Program-made: the position numbers and the translations under genes | Part shown: positions 8,665 to 18,749 of the stretch, piece by piece | Layout of the letters: each line of letters starts with the position of its first letter | Position numbering within the stretch: the first letter of the stretch is position 1 | Source of the DNA: Thalassotalea sp. HSM 43 | GTDB lineage: Bacteria; Pseudomonadota; Gammaproteobacteria; Enterobacterales; Alteromonadaceae | Reading direction: 5' to 3' | NCBI RefSeq assembly: GCF_004752005.1 | Contig: NZ_CP038493.1 | Span: 1,884,302 to 1,948,301 of the forward strand | DNA length: 64,000 bases | The notes under the pieces: model-generated | What the model was told of the DNA's origin: nothing | The model's database searches: none | Seen by the model: the letters and a program-made list of their open reading frames with translations, nothing else

Positions 8665-10848
8665 TTAGGCACCCTTTGGACGTTCCTGATTCATAACATC
8701 AACCAGGTTTATCATATCGGTTTGTGACCAAAAGTCATTGATATTAATAGGTAAACGACGACGCCAGTTTGGATGCTCGTCAACCGTACCAGGAATATTT
8801 ACTTGCTCATGTAAACCTAGTGAGTCTTCTAATGGCACCAACAAAACACGACTTGGCGCTTTCGCTAAGAACGCTTGTGCTGCACGTGACAGGGCATGAT
8901 TCATTTGCGCCGGCTTAGCTGATGGAAACTCATCACGATTAAGCACGCCTTCGTATTCCAATGCCGCTAATAGCTGCTCACGGTCGGTCACTCGGCCAGC
9001 ACGTTCGTCGATACCCATTTGTTCATTCGGGTATAAATTCAAATCCTGACGCCATTTCAGGTCATTGCCTGTCCACCAACCAGCTAAGGTTGATAAATCA
9101 TGGGTAGATACGGTTACCATAGATTGCTCAGGGTATAACTCTGGACGGAAATATAGGCCATTTTCCCAACGCTCAAAGAACAGCACTTTGTACGACAACA
9201 AGCCAGACTCAGCCATAACATCGCCAAAACCATCCGGCACATTACCCAAGTCTTCGCCGATAACCACACAGTTATTGCGACGTGATTCTAGGGCAATGAT
9301 GCGGAAAATTTCTTCCAGTGGGAAGGTAATATAAATACCCTGATCAGCCGCCATACCTGGTGCAACCCAGTATTGACGCATCAAACCCAATACGTGGTCA
9401 ATACGCAAAGCGCCAGCGTGACGCATGTTACTGCGCAAGGCTTTCACCAAAGGCATATAACCTTTCTCGATCAGTGCCACAGGATTAATTGGCGTTAAGC
9501 CCCAGTCCTGACCTAAAGTGTTCATCGCATCAGGTGGCGCGCCAACCGCAGCACCGGCAACGTAGCTGTGTTTATCAGCCCATACTTCAGCACCTGAACC
9601 GTCACAACCTACCGCCAAATCCATATACAAGCCAACAGGCATGTCATTGTTTTTCGCTTCACTGGCCGCATCGCCTAACTGGCTATCCGCTAGGAATTGT
9701 AAAAACTTGAAGTAGCCAATACGCTCAGCGTTTTCTTTCTTAAAGGCTTCAACTTGTTCACTATGTGGGTCTTGAAACTCTACTGGCCATGCTTTCCAGC
9801 CATAAGCGTTCTCGTCGATATTGCGAAAATGCTCATACAAGGCATCAAAGGTGGCAAGCTCTAACAGGTCATCAGCCATCAAGCTAACAAATTGATTGAA
9901 GGCACCGGCAAAAGCGCTGTTTTTCGGCAAATGATTGGCGACAAAGTCACGGTACAACAACTCTAAAACCTGAAATTTCAGGTGTGCCGCGTAAGGGTAA
10001 TCAATGAAGTCCTTACTGTTGGCGTCATTCACGTGCTTTTTAAAGTCGGCTGAATTAACCAAGTCCTGTGCCGGCTTACAGCTAGCAAAGTTGGCAACAC
10101 CCGTCACATCAATGTACATGGTGTTTAAGAAACAACGACTGGTTGGTGAATACGGGCTAATGTGACCTGGGTTATTTGGATACAATGGGTGTAATGGGTT
10201 TAAACCGATGGCGGTAACGCCGCGCTTGGCTGATTCAGACACTAGGTTTTTCAGATCGCCAAAATCGCCCATGCCCCAACTGTTGTCCGATTTAAGCGAG
10301 TATAATTGCGCCGCTAAACCCCACATGCGGTAATCTGCCACTTCATTAGGCGACAAACAAGTTTTTGGCGCAACAATGATATGACAGCTTTCACTGCTGC
10401 CATTCACGCTGACCGTTAAGGTGTGGTAACCCTCAGCCAGCGTCGGTAATGGCAAATCTAACTTTTGGTAATGCACACCCTCAACGTTGCCTTCATTGAT
10501 AATTGCCAAATCAGCGAGGTCTTCGTTGCCATTTAACGACTGGCCATTCTCAAGCGCCAAAGTCCAGTTAACGGTGTTGGCTTTTAAGGCACTGTTGATA
10601 CTTAGTGGTGCGGTAAATTGGCTCAATTCCGCTTTCACTAAATGGGTAGCGGGAAGCATGCGTTGCCACACACCATTTTTTAATTGTTCTGCTGCTGCCA
10701 GAATTACTTCATCAGAAGATAAGTCATAATCCATTGCTTCTAACAGGGCTTTTAGCGCATCCTGATTAGCAAATACGGTATTGCCGTAGCAATCCTTATA
10801 ACTCGGGTGAAAGCCCACTTGTTCAGCAAGCTGTTGCATTGGTGTCAT
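8665..10848 (-). CDS. malQ: 4-alpha-glucanotransferase (amylomaltase)
   Basis: 727 residues of GH77. The conserved regions are ALRIDHVLGLMRQYW (nucleophile Asp), IGEDLG (acid/base Glu) and STHDLSTLAGWW. An N-terminal extension of about 170 residues precedes the barrel, as in E. coli-type MalQ. It transfers glucan segments between maltodextrins, releasing glucose and making longer chains for the phosphorylase. The ATG at 10848 is preferred to an upstream TTG because AGGA lies 9 nt before it and it starts 4 bp after the glgX stop. It is operonic with glgX upstream and the amylase downstream. Confidence 0.95.
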   Translation of the reverse strand: MTPMQQLAEQVGFHPSYKDCYGNTVFANQDALKALLEAMDYDLSSDEVILAAAEQLKNGVWQRMLPATHLVKAELSQFTAPLSINSALKANTVNWTLALENGQSLNGNEDLADLAIINEGNVEGVHYQKLDLPLPTLAEGYHTLTVSVNGSSESCHIIVAPKTCLSPNEVADYRMWGLAAQLYSLKSDNSWGMGDFGDLKNLVSESAKRGVTAIGLNPLHPLYPNNPGHISPYSPTSRCFLNTMYIDVTGVANFASCKPAQDLVNSADFKKHVNDANSKDFIDYPYAAHLKFQVLELLYRDFVANHLPKNSAFAGAFNQFVSLMADDLLELATFDALYEHFRNIDENAYGWKAWPVEFQDPHSEQVEAFKKENAERIGYFKFLQFLADSQLGDAASEAKNNDMPVGLYMDLAVGCDGSGAEVWADKHSYVAGAAVGAPPDAMNTLGQDWGLTPINPVALIEKGYMPLVKALRSNMRHAGALRIDHVLGLMRQYWVAPGMAADQGIYITFPLEEIFRIIALESRRNNCVVIGEDLGNVPDGFGDVMAESGLLSYKVLFFERWENGLYFRPELYPEQSMVTVSTHDLSTLAGWWTGNDLKWRQDLNLYPNEQMGIDERAGRVTDREQLLAALEYEGVLNRDEFPSAKPAQMNHALSRAAQAFLAKAPSRVLLVPLEDSLGLHEQVNIPGTVDEHPNWRRRLPININDFWSQTDMINLVDVMNQERPKGA

Positions 10849-10852
10849 AATA

Positions 10853-13000
10853 TCATTCCTGAATATCAAATTGGCTATATGTCAGCACTATCATGCTGTG
10901 CGCCTCTACGCTGAGCTCGGTATCATCTATGCGATTGCAGGTGATAACGGCGTCCAGGTTGGCGGTATTTATTATTTCGGTCCATACGCCTTTCAACTTA
11001 GGCAATTGAAAGCGAGTCGGGTGACTGTGCGCATTAAATATGATCAACAAGCCGTCATCGACGGTGATGTCACATATGTCACAGAACTGACTTTGTTGGG
11101 CGTATAAACTTCTGCGGTCATGGTTTGTTTCAGCAAGCATCATGGCAAAGCTCTTTAGGGCTTTATTGTGCCAGTTGCTTTCATCCATGGGTTCACCATG
11201 ACAATTAAACCAACTCAAATCTTTCAGGCCGGTTTTCTCCGAAACCTTTTGACCGTGCTGATAGTGCAAGCGGTTTAATAATGGATGTTCTTTGCGCAGC
11301 TTGATTAACTGCTGGACGAAGCGCAGTTGCTCTTCATCTTCTTTGTGCCAGTTAAGCCAGGTTATTTCATTATCCTGACAGTAGGCGTTGTTGTTACCGT
11401 GTTGGGTGTTGTTGCGTTCATCGCCCGCCAATAACATCGGCGTGCCTTGCGATAGGAACAAGGTGGCGAGAATATTGCGTTTTTGCTGACTTCGAACTTG
11501 ATTAATTCGGCGATCTTGGGTTTCACCTTCAACACCGTAGTTGCAACTGAAATTGCTACCATGGCCATCGCGATTATTTTCACCATTCGCATGGTTGTGA
11601 CGCTGCTCAAAGGTGACCAAATCGTGCAAGGTATAACCGTCGTGTGTGGTAACCACATTAACGCTGGCATACGGTCGGCGACCGTGGTGTTCAAAAATAT
11701 CTCCACTGCCGTGCAAGCGTCTCGCTAACTCCGGCACCATGCCTTCGTCACCACGCCAATAACGTCTTACCGCATCACGGTAGCGGTCATTCCACTCCTG
11801 CCAGTTACCCGGGAACTGCCCCAATTGATATCCGCCATGACCGATATCCCAAGGTTCGGCAATCATGCGCACATCAGCCAGCACAGGGTCTTGACGTAAG
11901 GTGGTAAAGAACGCGGTATAGGAGTCAAAGTTATCGTTGTTTTGATAGTTTTTGCGACCAAGGATCGGCGCCAAATCAAAACGAAACCCGTCAACGCCCA
12001 TAATCTCTACCCAGTAACGCAAACTGTCCATGACCATTTGCAATACTCGTGGATGAGCCAGGTTTAAGGTGTTACCGCAACCCGAGTGGTTTACATAAAG
12101 ACGCTTGTCTTCTTTTTCGAGACGGTAATAACTGGCGTTGTCGATGCCTTTAAAGCTAAACGTTGGCCCAAGGTGATTGCCTTCGGCGGTGTGGTTGTAT
12201 ACCACATCGAGGATCACCTCCATGCCAGCGTCATGAATGGCGGCCACCATATTTCTAAATTCGCTAAGCTCTTCTTGTTGGGCGTATCTCGGCTCCGGCG
12301 CAAAAAACGCCATCGAGTTATAACCCCAATAATTTTTCAAGCCTTTTTCCAGAGCGAACGCTTCGTCAAAAAAGCCATGTATCGGCAATAGTTCAATCGA
12401 CGTGATACCAAGTTCTTGTAGATATTTGATGACTTTTTTGTCAGCCAAACCTTGGTAAGTACCGCGTTTTTGCTGGGCAATATCTTTATTTAATTTACTG
12501 AAGCCTTTCACGTGTGCTTCGTAAATGATGGCTTCGTTATCTGGAATACGAACCTTATGCTCGACTTTCGGCAATGGCTCTGTAACCACACATTTCGGCA
12601 TAAAACCGGCGTTGTCAGTATGCTCAATCACTAAGTCTTGCTGGCGTGATTGCACGTCATAACCGTAATGATGATCGGACCAACTAAAGCTTTTGGTGAG
12701 CTTTTTCGCGTACGGATCAAGCAACAGCTTTGATGGATTAAAGCGATGACCATTATGCGGTTCGTAAGGCCCATAAACACGGTAACCATACAAACAACCT
12801 GGCTTCACCTCAGGTAAGTAAATATGCCAAACTTCATCGGTATATTCGCTCAGTTCAATGCGTTCAATTTCACTTTCGCTGACGGCATCAAACAAGCACA
12901 ACTCGACTTTGGTTGCATTCGCTGAAAACAACGCAAAGTTGGTGCCTTGACCATCAAAATTGGCACCAAGCGGGTAGTTTTTACCGGGAAGGATGTGCAT
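10853..13000 (-). CDS. glgX: Glycogen debranching enzyme
   Basis: 715 residues, GH13_11 with an N-terminal CBM48 (GTNFALFSANATKVELCLF). Catalytic regions are visible as VILDVVYNHT, GFRFDLAPILG, MIAEPWDIG and VTTHDGYTLHDL. It hydrolyses alpha-1,6 branches of phosphorylase-limited glycogen. The gene lies 13 bp downstream of glgB and 4 bp upstream of malQ, so the enzymes that shorten, debranch and recycle glycogen are made together. The full length matches the family. Confidence 0.96.
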   Translation of the reverse strand: MHILPGKNYPLGANFDGQGTNFALFSANATKVELCLFDAVSESEIERIELSEYTDEVWHIYLPEVKPGCLYGYRVYGPYEPHNGHRFNPSKLLLDPYAKKLTKSFSWSDHHYGYDVQSRQQDLVIEHTDNAGFMPKCVVTEPLPKVEHKVRIPDNEAIIYEAHVKGFSKLNKDIAQQKRGTYQGLADKKVIKYLQELGITSIELLPIHGFFDEAFALEKGLKNYWGYNSMAFFAPEPRYAQQEELSEFRNMVAAIHDAGMEVILDVVYNHTAEGNHLGPTFSFKGIDNASYYRLEKEDKRLYVNHSGCGNTLNLAHPRVLQMVMDSLRYWVEIMGVDGFRFDLAPILGRKNYQNNDNFDSYTAFFTTLRQDPVLADVRMIAEPWDIGHGGYQLGQFPGNWQEWNDRYRDAVRRYWRGDEGMVPELARRLHGSGDIFEHHGRRPYASVNVVTTHDGYTLHDLVTFEQRHNHANGENNRDGHGSNFSCNYGVEGETQDRRINQVRSQQKRNILATLFLSQGTPMLLAGDERNNTQHGNNNAYCQDNEITWLNWHKEDEEQLRFVQQLIKLRKEHPLLNRLHYQHGQKVSEKTGLKDLSWFNCHGEPMDESNWHNKALKSFAMMLAETNHDRRSLYAQQSQFCDICDITVDDGLLIIFNAHSHPTRFQLPKLKGVWTEIINTANLDAVITCNRIDDTELSVEAHSMIVLTYSQFDIQE

Positions 13001-13013
13001 TCGCTGTTATGCC

Positions 13014-15203
13014 CTATACCAACTCAAAGACTAAGGTTGCCAATGGCGGTACGGTTATTTCGATTGACTGATCGAAACCTTGCCATGGTGTTGCTTGGCT
13101 ATTTGCACCGTCGATATTACCGACGTTGCTGCCACCATAAATGCCGGCATCGGAATTAAATATCTCTTTCGCATAACCCGACTTTGGTACGCCTAGTCGG
13201 AAATTGTGGTGCACGGTTGGGGTAAAGTTACAAACCACTAACACCGGGTTGCTGCCATCTTTGCCGTAACGAATGTAGCTGTAAATTGATTGTGCTGAGT
13301 TTTCATAATCAACCCAGTCAAAACCTTGCTTTTCACAGTCCAACTGATGCAATGCAGGGGTATCTTTATAAATACGGTTTAGGTCTTTGATCAGCGCATG
13401 CACACCTTTGTGGGTGTCATGATCTAGCAAGTGCCAATCTAGCGCTTGTTCATAATTCCATTCGGCAGACTGAGCAAACTCACACCCCATAAACAGCAGT
13501 TTTTTGCCCGGGTGAGTCCACATAAAACCGTAATAGGCACGTAAGTTAGCAAAACGCTGCCAGTCATCACCAGGCATACGACCTAAGATAGAGCCTTTAC
13601 CATGTACCACTTCATCGTGGCTCAACGGCAAAATAAAGTTCTCATCAAAGGCATAAACCAAACCAAAGCTGATTTCGTTATGATGATGCTGACGATAAAT
13701 TGGATCACGACCTATGTATTCTAAGGTGTCGTTCATCCAACCCATGTTCCACTTATAGCCAAAACCAAGACCGCCCATCGACGTTGGCTTGGACACACCA
13801 GGCCATGAGGTTGATTCTTCTGCTACTGAGAAGGCACCTGGGTAGTCGGCATACAACTCTTCATTGAATTGCTGTAAGAAGGCAACCGCTTCTAGGTTTT
13901 CATTACCGCCGTGCTCATTGGCAATCCATTCACCTTCATTTCGGCTGTAATCGAGATACAACATAGAGGCAACTGCATCAACACGAATACCGTCGATATG
14001 ATAATTGTCTAACCAATGGGTTGCACTGGCGCGCAAAAAGTTAGCTACTTCGGTACGACCGTAGTTGTAGATCAACGTATTCCAGTCTGGGTGAAAGCCT
14101 TTACGAACGTCTTCATGCTCGTACAAACAGGTACCGTCAAATTTACCCAAACCGTGGGCATCAACCGGGAAATGACCGGGTACCCAGTCAATCAATAAGC
14201 CAATACCGGCACTGTGACAGGCATCGACAAAATATTTAAAGTCATCGGCATTACCAAAGCGCGCCGTCGGGGCAAACAAACCAACCGGTTGATAACCCCA
14301 AGAACCATCAAAAGGGTACTCACTGATCGGCATCAACTGAATATGGGTAAAGCCCATGTCCAGGGTGTAAGGGATCAGCCGATCAGCGATATCTCGGTAA
14401 TTTAAAAATTCATTATTGTCATCACGCTGCCAAGATCCTAAATGCACTTCATAAATCGAAATCGCGGCATCACGGGCATTGCGAAGCTCGCGAGTTTGCA
14501 TCCATTTTTTGTCTTGCCAGTTATAGTCACTCGGTGCGGCTATGACAGATGAAGTGTCTGGACGATATTGTGCTTGAGCACCATACGGATCAGATTTTAA
14601 TGGCAATAAATGGCCATATTGGTCTTTCACTTCGAACTTATAGTTACAACCATCGCCAATGGTGTTGGCACTGCTGTTTTCAGGAATAAATATTTCCCAA
14701 ATACCGGCATCAAGACGCTTGCGTAACGGGTGGACGCGACCATCCCAGTTATTGAAGTCACCAACAACAGCGACATGGCTTGCATTTGGAGCCCAAACCG
14801 CAAACGACACGCCTTTCACACCTTCATGCGTAATCACGTGCGCACCAAGCTTTTGATACGGCTGCTTGTGCTTGCCTTCGTTAAACAAGTAAATATCCAA
14901 ATCACCGAGCACTGGCGCACAGTTAAATGGGTCAATAAAGGTTTTCTCAGAATGGGCAAACTCTGCCTTTAGCTGATAGTCAAATTGCTTCTTACGGCGA
15001 GTGGTTTTACTGAAAAAACCCGCGTCATCAAGCTTATCTAACTTGGCAACGACCTTGCCGTTACTATCAACCACACTTACCGACAACGCGCCTGGAACAA
15101 AGCTGTTGATTTGCAAATAGCCTTTGTCATTGGCATGCATGCCCAAAAATCCATACGGGTTTTGGTGGCGGGCCTGTAATATGGCATCGATTTGCTGTTG
15201 CAT
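13014..15203 (-). CDS. glgB: 1,4-alpha-glucan branching enzyme
   Basis: 729 residues with two N-terminal beta domains (N1 near residues 1-110, CBM48 near 115-220) followed by the GH13_9 barrel. Markers include GFTHIQLMPISEYPFDGSWG, DGIRVDAVASMLYLDYSR (nucleophile Asp), SVAEESTSWPG (Glu) and LPLSHDEVVHGKGS. It makes alpha-1,6 branches in glycogen. It is the second gene of the operon, 102 bp after glgP across a hairpin that may lower expression relative to the phosphorylase. The start ATG has a purine-rich GGAAAGGA upstream. Confidence 0.96.
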   Translation of the reverse strand: MQQQIDAILQARHQNPYGFLGMHANDKGYLQINSFVPGALSVSVVDSNGKVVAKLDKLDDAGFFSKTTRRKKQFDYQLKAEFAHSEKTFIDPFNCAPVLGDLDIYLFNEGKHKQPYQKLGAHVITHEGVKGVSFAVWAPNASHVAVVGDFNNWDGRVHPLRKRLDAGIWEIFIPENSSANTIGDGCNYKFEVKDQYGHLLPLKSDPYGAQAQYRPDTSSVIAAPSDYNWQDKKWMQTRELRNARDAAISIYEVHLGSWQRDDNNEFLNYRDIADRLIPYTLDMGFTHIQLMPISEYPFDGSWGYQPVGLFAPTARFGNADDFKYFVDACHSAGIGLLIDWVPGHFPVDAHGLGKFDGTCLYEHEDVRKGFHPDWNTLIYNYGRTEVANFLRASATHWLDNYHIDGIRVDAVASMLYLDYSRNEGEWIANEHGGNENLEAVAFLQQFNEELYADYPGAFSVAEESTSWPGVSKPTSMGGLGFGYKWNMGWMNDTLEYIGRDPIYRQHHHNEISFGLVYAFDENFILPLSHDEVVHGKGSILGRMPGDDWQRFANLRAYYGFMWTHPGKKLLFMGCEFAQSAEWNYEQALDWHLLDHDTHKGVHALIKDLNRIYKDTPALHQLDCEKQGFDWVDYENSAQSIYSYIRYGKDGSNPVLVVCNFTPTVHHNFRLGVPKSGYAKEIFNSDAGIYGGSNVGNIDGANSQATPWQGFDQSIEITVPPLATLVFELV

Positions 15204-15276
15204 CGGTCGTTTTCCTTTCCTGAACTGCGTTTATTTATGTTTAACTATTTTTTAACAACGTCTTTAAAATGACAAA

Positions 15277-15298
15277 AGGCCGGTGCAAGCACCAGCCT
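15277..15298 (-). terminator. Intercistronic hairpin after glgP (partial terminator)
   Basis: Read on the minus strand, GGCTGGTGCTTGCACCGGCC folds into a stem with one internal mismatch, followed by TTTTGTCATTTT. It lies between glgP and glgB. The broken T-run suggests an attenuator or partial terminator rather than an operon end. Confidence 0.5.
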
Positions 15299-15305
15299 AA
15301 TTTAG

Positions 15306-17765
15306 TTACTCGGCGATGGGCTCGAGCTTCCAAATATTATCGACATAATCTTGTATTGATCTGTCGGAGGTAAATTTACCCATTTTGGCGGTATTAATAA
15401 TCGCCATCTTCGCCCAACGCGCCTTGTCTTTGTAGGCCTTATCTAAGTCGATATTGGCCTGACAGTATTCGGCAAAGTCAGCCATAACACGATACGGGTC
15501 ACCGCCATCAAGCACGCTATTGGCAATGGCACTTAACTCGCCCGGATTACCCGGTGTAAAGTAATCGGTGTATAACCAATCCAATACCGCTTTTAGCTCT
15601 TCTTTGGTTTCGTAATAGTGATACGGGTTGTAGCCATTGGCGTTAAGCGCCTTTATTTGGTCAACCGTATTACCAAAGATGAATATATTGTCATCACCAA
15701 CTTCTTCGGCAATTTCAACGTTGGCACCATCTAGCGTACCGATTGTCACTGCACCGTTAAGTGCCAGTTTCATGTTACCAGTACCTGACGCTTCTTTACC
15801 GGCGGTAGAGATTTGCTCAGATACATCGGCAGCTGGGATAATTTTCTCAGCCAAGGTCACGCGGTAGTTTGGCATAAAGACAACTTTTAGCTTGCCTTTA
15901 ATGCGCGCATCGTTGTTGATCTTGTCAGCTACCTTGTTGATTGCATAGATAATTTCTTTCGCCAAGTAGTAACCCGGAGCCGCTTTCGCACCAAAGATAT
16001 AAACACGAGGATGCATGTCGTAATCAGGGTTATCAAGCAAACGACGGTACAAGGCTAAAATGTGCAAGAAATTCAAATGCTGACGCTTATATTCATGTAA
16101 GCGTTTGATTTGTACATCAAAAATAGCAGACGGGTCAACTTCTACGCCGGTCGTCTTAACAATTTCTTCAGCCAACTTAACCTTGTTCTCATGCTTAATG
16201 TCCATAAATTGCTTTTGGAATTTCGCATCATCAGCAAACTTGGCAACATCCGCTAGGCTTGCCAAATCTTTTGGCCAGTCAGTTTTCACTTTGCTGTCTA
16301 ACAATTTAGACAGTGCCGGGTTACATGCTTTCAACCAGCGACGCGGTGTCACACCATTGGTGACGTTGGTTAATTTACCCGGGTAAAGGGCATTGAATTC
16401 TGGGAATAAATCGCTTTGCACAAGATCAGAGTGAATTTGCGCAACACCATTAACTTTGAATGACGAAACAACACATAAGTGCGCCATACGTACCATTTGT
16501 TGCTGACCTTCTTCGATCAATGACAAACGACGACGAATTTGGTGATCACCAGGCCATGCTGCGGCAACTTCTTTGTTTAGGAAGAATTCGTTAATTGAGA
16601 ACAAAATCTCTAAGTGACGCGGCAACACACGCTCAAACATGCGTACAGACCATTTTTCTAATGCTTCTGGCAACAAGGTGTGGTTGGTATAAGCGAAACA
16701 CTTACGACACAATGCGAACGCATCATCCCAACTAAAGTCATACTCATCCATTAAGATGCGCATTAACTCAAGAATGGCGATGGTCGGGTGGGTATCGTTA
16801 AGTTGGATAACCATTTTGTCAGCAAAGAACGACCAGTCATCACCGTGCATATCTTGATAACGCTTGATGATATCTTTGATAGAACAAGCACAGAAGAAGT
16901 ACTGCTGGATAAAACGCAATTCTTTACCGGCTTCGGTTTCATCGTTCGGGTAAAGTACCTTAGAAATCGTCTCCGCAGCATTTTGCGCTGCGTGTGCGCT
17001 TTGGTAAGCACCGGTATTAAACTCGTCCCAATCAAAGAAACTTGATGCACGTGATTCCCATAGACGCAGGGTATTTACCGTTTTTGAGTTATAGCCAACA
17101 ATTGGCACATCCCATGGTACCCCTTTGATGGTTTGCCCTGGATGCCAAACTTTCTTTTCACTGCCATCGGCATTAACGATAGTTTCAACGCTACCGAACA
17201 CACCAATGACTTGCACAGCTTCTGGACGACAAACTTCCCAGGCATTACCGTATTCACGCCATTCATCTGGCGTTTCAATTTGACGACCCTCATGGAATTG
17301 CTGCTTGAACAAACCGTGTTGGTAATGAATACCGTAACCATAGGCATTGAAATCCATGGTCGCTAAGGAGTCTAAGAAACAGGCTGCTAGACGACCTAAG
17401 CCACCGTTACCCAACGCCAAATCATGGCCTTCTTCGAACACGTCTTCGATTTCAAAACCTAATTCGGCAACGGCTTTCTTCGCCGTATCAAACAAATTAA
17501 GGTTATGCAGGTTGTTCGATAACATACGACCCATCAGATATTCTAATGACAGGTAATTGATCGAACGTGTTTTATTGTCTTGATGATAGTTGTTTGTTTG
17601 CGATAGTTTTTCGTAAACAACTTCATTTACCGCCATACAGACAGCTCGCTGCACCGCAGAAGGGTTATCTTGGAAATCCTGTTGAGAACAGGTGAAGTTT
17701 AAGTGCTGTAAAACTTTCTTTTTGAACTGCGCCGCTGTGAAGGGCTTTTTGTTTGCTGTTGCCAT
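15306..17765 (-). CDS. glgP: Glycogen/maltodextrin phosphorylase
   Basis: 819 residues from the ATG at 17765 (GGAAT just upstream). A longer frame adds 18 residues of leader sequence that does not look like the family. GT35 features include [31 protein letters not shown] and the PLP site [14 protein letters not shown], whose Lys binds pyridoxal phosphate. It releases glucose-1-phosphate from the non-reducing ends of glycogen or maltodextrins. As first gene of the operon it lies directly behind the promoter with two LacI-type palindromes, so the whole operon is probably controlled by a maltose-responsive repressor. glgC and glgA are not in this window. Confidence 0.96.
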   Translation of the reverse strand: MATANKKPFTAAQFKKKVLQHLNFTCSQQDFQDNPSAVQRAVCMAVNEVVYEKLSQTNNYHQDNKTRSINYLSLEYLMGRMLSNNLHNLNLFDTAKKAVAELGFEIEDVFEEGHDLALGNGGLGRLAACFLDSLATMDFNAYGYGIHYQHGLFKQQFHEGRQIETPDEWREYGNAWEVCRPEAVQVIGVFGSVETIVNADGSEKKVWHPGQTIKGVPWDVPIVGYNSKTVNTLRLWESRASSFFDWDEFNTGAYQSAHAAQNAAETISKVLYPNDETEAGKELRFIQQYFFCACSIKDIIKRYQDMHGDDWSFFADKMVIQLNDTHPTIAILELMRILMDEYDFSWDDAFALCRKCFAYTNHTLLPEALEKWSVRMFERVLPRHLEILFSINEFFLNKEVAAAWPGDHQIRRRLSLIEEGQQQMVRMAHLCVVSSFKVNGVAQIHSDLVQSDLFPEFNALYPGKLTNVTNGVTPRRWLKACNPALSKLLDSKVKTDWPKDLASLADVAKFADDAKFQKQFMDIKHENKVKLAEEIVKTTGVEVDPSAIFDVQIKRLHEYKRQHLNFLHILALYRRLLDNPDYDMHPRVYIFGAKAAPGYYLAKEIIYAINKVADKINNDARIKGKLKVVFMPNYRVTLAEKIIPAADVSEQISTAGKEASGTGNMKLALNGAVTIGTLDGANVEIAEEVGDDNIFIFGNTVDQIKALNANGYNPYHYYETKEELKAVLDWLYTDYFTPGNPGELSAIANSVLDGGDPYRVMADFAEYCQANIDLDKAYKDKARWAKMAIINTAKMGKFTSDRSIQDYVDNIWKLEPIAE

Positions 17766-17950
17766 ATTCCAACTCTTGCTTAATTCAGGTCCCTTTGGGA
17801 CACGGGCTAATCCGTCCATTTCCTATCAACATAATCCTTCAAGCGTACTGCCAGAACAGGATATCCTCGGATTAGTATAGTGCTTAAAAAACCGGCAATT
17901 TTAATAACTGATGTAAAGTTACGTTAATTTGCAGTTTCAAGGCAAATGAC

Positions 17951-17964
17951 TACATACGTATGCA
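17951..17964. promoter_or_regulatory. LacI-type operator candidate 1 (CATACGTATG core)
   Basis: TACATACGTATGCA is a CG-centred palindrome with one mismatched pair outside the 10-bp perfect core (17953-17962). Even-length CG-centred palindromes are typical of LacI-family sites, and the glgP promoter and a second copy are nearby. A maltose regulator (MalR-like) is the likely binder by inference. Confidence 0.65.
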
Positions 17965-17978
17965 TAAGGAATTACGCC

Positions 17979-17992
17979 TGCATACGTATGCA
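17979..17992. promoter_or_regulatory. LacI-type operator candidate 2 (perfect palindrome)
   Basis: TGCATACGTATGCA is a perfect 14-bp palindrome whose centre lies exactly 28 bp from the centre of candidate 1. Related copies occur upstream of the TonB-dependent receptor at 59507-59520 and 59691-59704, linking glycogen/maltodextrin catabolism and uptake in one predicted regulon. Confidence 0.7.
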
Positions 17993-18200
17993 ATTTTGCT
18001 GTGGAGATGCTTGTTAAACCTTTTTGCTGAGAAACAATAGCTAAGGTGTTCTAAATAAAAAAGAATACTCTTGATTAGATAAAGTACAAATGAATTATTT
18101 TTGATCGTTTTATGAGCATTTTATTTTTGCCAAGGTTAAGTTAAATTTAGGCTGAAATTGAGTTAAGCTAGGCAAAATAAAAAACTTTGGCAAAACCACC

Positions 18201-18749
18201 ATGGATAGTGATTCTAGCGATTTCGAAAATCGGCAAATTGACCATAATCAATTCACCTCGTTGCAGCAGCTGGATTTTCAGCCCTTGTCAGAAAAATATC
18301 CTCCTGCACACCGTATGGTTAGCTTAGCCAGTACCTTGGTGATTTTATTGCTGATGGTTTTTATTTTGTTTCAGCCTTTTGTTGAACTGCCCGATAAGCT
18401 GCTTACCTTCTTTAGTATTGTCTGCTTCGTCTGGTCTTTTATTGGTTTAATCATTTTTGCCTATCGTTATTTTGCCGATCCGAAAAAAGCCTTTGCCATA
18501 CGCCAACAGGACATCAGTTATAAAAGCGGTCTCATTTTTCGCTCGATAATTACTCAGCCGATTCTGCGTATTCAACATGTAGAGTTAAAACGAGGCCCGA
18601 TCGATCGCAAGTTAGGCTTGGCCTGTCTACAAGTATTTAGCGCCGGTGGCAGCATGCACACCTTCGAAATACCGGGGCTAGAACTTGCTGATGCAGAAAA
18701 CATGCGTCAATACATATTGTCGCATAAGGACTTAGGGCTACATGGCTAA
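18201..18749 (+). CDS. PH domain-containing membrane protein (YdbS-like)
   Basis: 182 residues with two transmembrane helices (about residues 40-60 and 65-90) followed by a bacterial PH domain (bPH_2, PF03703) beginning near AIRQQDISYKSGLIFRS. This is the YdbS-type arrangement. It overlaps the next gene, a YdbT-like protein, by 8 bp, the usual pairing in Proteobacteria and Firmicutes. The molecular role is not established; related proteins have been linked to envelope stress and export of small antimicrobial molecules. Confidence 0.85.
   Translation: MDSDSSDFENRQIDHNQFTSLQQLDFQPLSEKYPPAHRMVSLASTLVILLLMVFILFQPFVELPDKLLTFFSIVCFVWSFIGLIIFAYRYFADPKKAFAIRQQDISYKSGLIFRSIITQPILRIQHVELKRGPIDRKLGLACLQVFSAGGSMHTFEIPGLELADAENMRQYILSHKDLGLHG

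Larger units (their letters stand above)
17766..18200. promoter_or_regulatory. Divergent regulatory region between glgP and the PH-domain genes
   Basis: A 435-bp gap with no gene. A good -10 box for glgP (TATACT on the minus strand, 17874-17879) leaves a leader of about 108 nt, and no good -35 is evident. Two palindromes (entered separately) lie 75-120 bp upstream of that box. The leader contains a small TCCC/GGGA hairpin near 17790-17802. The right part is AT-rich and presumably holds the promoter of the plus-strand gene. Confidence 0.6.
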
